A stretch of 64,000 bases of DNA from Winogradskyella tangerina. GTDB lineage: Bacteria; Bacteroidota; Bacteroidia; Flavobacteriales; Flavobacteriaceae. Positions 62,784 to 64,000 of this stretch are shown here, piece after piece; the stretch's first letter is position 1, and every line of letters starts with the position of its first letter. The translations under genes were made by a program, and so were the position numbers. Location of the stretch: NCBI RefSeq assembly GCF_003260205.1, contig NZ_QERF01000010.1:62001-126000 (forward strand), written 5' to 3'. The notes under the pieces were generated by a model that ran no database searches, had not been told where the DNA came from, and was given only the letters and a program-made list of their open reading frames with translations.

Positions 62784-64000
62784 TTAGTTGTCTCTTAATA
62801 CATGAACAACACCAGTGATGGTGTGTGGGTTGCCATCATAATCTTCATAGCTTCCACTAAAGTTCACGTCTATATACTCACCTACATTTCCTAGGGCAGT
62901 AAGGTTGTAGATAATGGAATTATTGTTTCCTGATACGTTGATACATTCGCCGATAAAGAATCCGGTACCATCTTCTTCATTAGTAAATTCATAATTGTCG
63001 TAAGATCCTAATAAGTTCATAGCATCTAAGACACCAAACATATAGAAACAGTTTTCCTGATCGTTATTACTTGCGAAAATATCAATTGACGGACCGCCCC
63101 ATTGGCCTTGGCCTTCAGCATAAAAATTCGCATTAATATTATCGAAAATTAATACACTTTCGTTATCATCAATAGTGTATTCAATAAACTCAGCGATAGC
63201 ATTACATGCGCTGATTGTACCTACGTTTGTTTCAGGTGTGGTAAAGGTATAGGAAATTTCACCTGTAGTTTGAATATTAGTATAATCACTTCCATTTATC
63301 GTGAAGGTGTTATCTTCATCACATCGAATGAGACTAATTTCAAAAGTACCGTCACTCACCGCATCAATAAAAGTTTGGTTGCCGTAAGTCAATTGTACAT
63401 AACCGTCTGAAACTGGGTCTCCGTTACAAGTATTGAATGTTCCCGTTACCGTTTCTGTGATGGTATCTGGTGTACTGTTAATAGTAATTTGCACGAAGGA
63501 ATCTTCAGTAAATGGCCCGACAGTTTGTCCATAAAGTGGATCCGTTCCGCAGATATTATAACTGTAAACATTAAGTTCTAAAACTTCGTTACTCGGTACA
63601 TAACCACATACTTCGCCATTTTCATTTGTATAACCGTAGGTAGTTCCGAAGGTAGCACTAGTGATCGAAACTTGTAAATTTCCTAAGGGCTCATTATTAT
63701 CATCTGTTGTGGTAACACAAAGTACAATGGCTTCAGCAGGAATATCACAATTCCAGAATGAAAAATGAGAAACTGTTCCAACATACATGTTACCTTGTAG
63801 TGTTGCTACACCTTCTTCAACCCAATAACCACGGGCTTCATCAAAATACCATAACGGAATTGTAGCCGGTGCGTTAGGAATTAAACTTGCATCCACAGGA
63901 ACCATTATTTCAGAAGTTGAACCTTCGGCTAGATTTAAATCTTCACCTGCGGTACCTCGTAGCTCTATGGCTAACATACCTAAAGTTTGTAGCATACGCT
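62784..64000 (-). CDS. Secreted beta-rich protein, 5' end outside the window
   Basis: At least 403 residues are visible and the frame stays open to the right edge, so the Met at 63995 is internal and the N-terminus (signal and more domains) is missing. The visible start (GMLAIELRGTAGEDLNLAEGSTSEIMVPVD) and the line YFDEARGYWVEEGVATLQGNMYVGTVSHFSFWNCD are typical of flavobacterial surface proteins with carboxypeptidase-like modules. Two regulatory-like sandwiches follow (EPLGNLQVSITSATFGTTYGYTNENGEVCGY and GDPVSDGYVQLTYGNQ), then a Cys-containing C-terminal region with no T9SS sorting domain, ending VVHVLRDN. I do not recognise a function. Confidence 0.6.
   Translation of the reverse strand, partial: RMLQTLGMLAIELRGTAGEDLNLAEGSTSEIMVPVDASLIPNAPATIPLWYFDEARGYWVEEGVATLQGNMYVGTVSHFSFWNCDIPAEAIVLCVTTTDDNNEPLGNLQVSITSATFGTTYGYTNENGEVCGYVPSNEVLELNVYSYNICGTDPLYGQTVGPFTEDSFVQITINSTPDTITETVTGTFNTCNGDPVSDGYVQLTYGNQTFIDAVSDGTFEISLIRCDEDNTFTINGSDYTNIQTTGEISYTFTTPETNVGTISACNAIAEFIEYTIDDNESVLIFDNINANFYAEGQGQWGGPSIDIFASNNDQENCFYMFGVLDAMNLLGSYDNYEFTNEEDGTGFFIGECINVSGNNNSIIYNLTALGNVGEYIDVNFSGSYEDYDGNPHTITGVVHVLRDN

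Noticed and set aside
1-64000. tRNA or rRNA genes, insertion sequences, phage or integrase genes, toxin-antitoxin or defence systems
   Set aside because: None could be recognised on either strand; gaps are short and mostly hold promoters and terminators.

Overview
The window is about 64 kb of low-GC DNA from a marine member of the Bacteroidota, almost certainly a Flavobacteriaceae. Support comes from a type IX secretion (T9SS) C-terminal sorting domain, GLPGLI-family proteins, a one-piece hybrid two-component regulator, CarboxypepD_reg-like/outer-membrane-barrel proteins, many Sec lipoproteins with charged residues after the lipid Cys, Bacteroidota-type -7 boxes (TAnnTTTG), and a laminarin-type locus with a GH149 phosphorylase.

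Region 1 (1-21.4 kb) is a beta-1,3-glucan (laminarin-like) utilisation locus on the + strand. It encodes a GH149 beta-1,3-oligoglucan phosphorylase (5' end outside the window), two tandem GH17 lipoproteins, a GH30 lipoprotein, two GPH-type sugar symporters flanking an unrecognised two-helix membrane protein, two tandem cytoplasmic GH17 enzymes, a large FG-GAP/UnbV lipoprotein, a T9SS-secreted multi-domain protein that looks like a glycan binder, a DUF255 lipoprotein and a LacI-family regulator. The inferred flow is side-chain removal and endo-cleavage outside the cytoplasm, import of oligosaccharides by the symporters, cytoplasmic GH17 processing, then phosphorolysis to glucose-1-phosphate. 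No SusC/SusD pair lies in the window.

Region 2 (21.4-38.5 kb) is mostly housekeeping: an 11-mer-repeat lipoprotein, waaA (Kdo transferase), a DegT aminotransferase with galE, folA (fused to a 2TM domain)-fabD-lspA, a stand-alone glycogen-binding-fold protein, a TonB-C-like protein, thyA, a CNT nucleoside transporter, a bifunctional-nuclease/UVR protein, etfBA, and divergently pdhB followed by a DUF5686 outer-membrane protein. The etfA-bfn gap has unusually strong RNA-folding potential.

Region 3 (38.5-46.3 kb) looks like a second small regulated locus: a secreted esterase with TPRs, a secreted Gfo/Idh/MocA oxidoreductase, a 1297-residue hybrid two-component regulator, and a divergent PKD-esterase lipoprotein with an inverted repeat in the shared promoter region.

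Region 4 (46.3-54.3 kb) holds an M1 peptidase, soluble and membrane pyrophosphatases side by side, an App1-type phosphatase, a deoxynucleoside kinase and a secreted hypothetical.

Region 5 (54.3-62.8 kb) is a candidate uncharacterised system: a sensor kinase/OmpR-type regulator pair, divergent from a small secreted protein, three GLPGLI-family paralogues and an outer-membrane beta-barrel receptor. The divergent promoter region carries three GTTAAC sites at exact 10-bp spacing. The window ends inside a secreted beta-rich protein on the - strand. No tRNA, rRNA, CRISPR array, insertion sequence or integrase was recognised.
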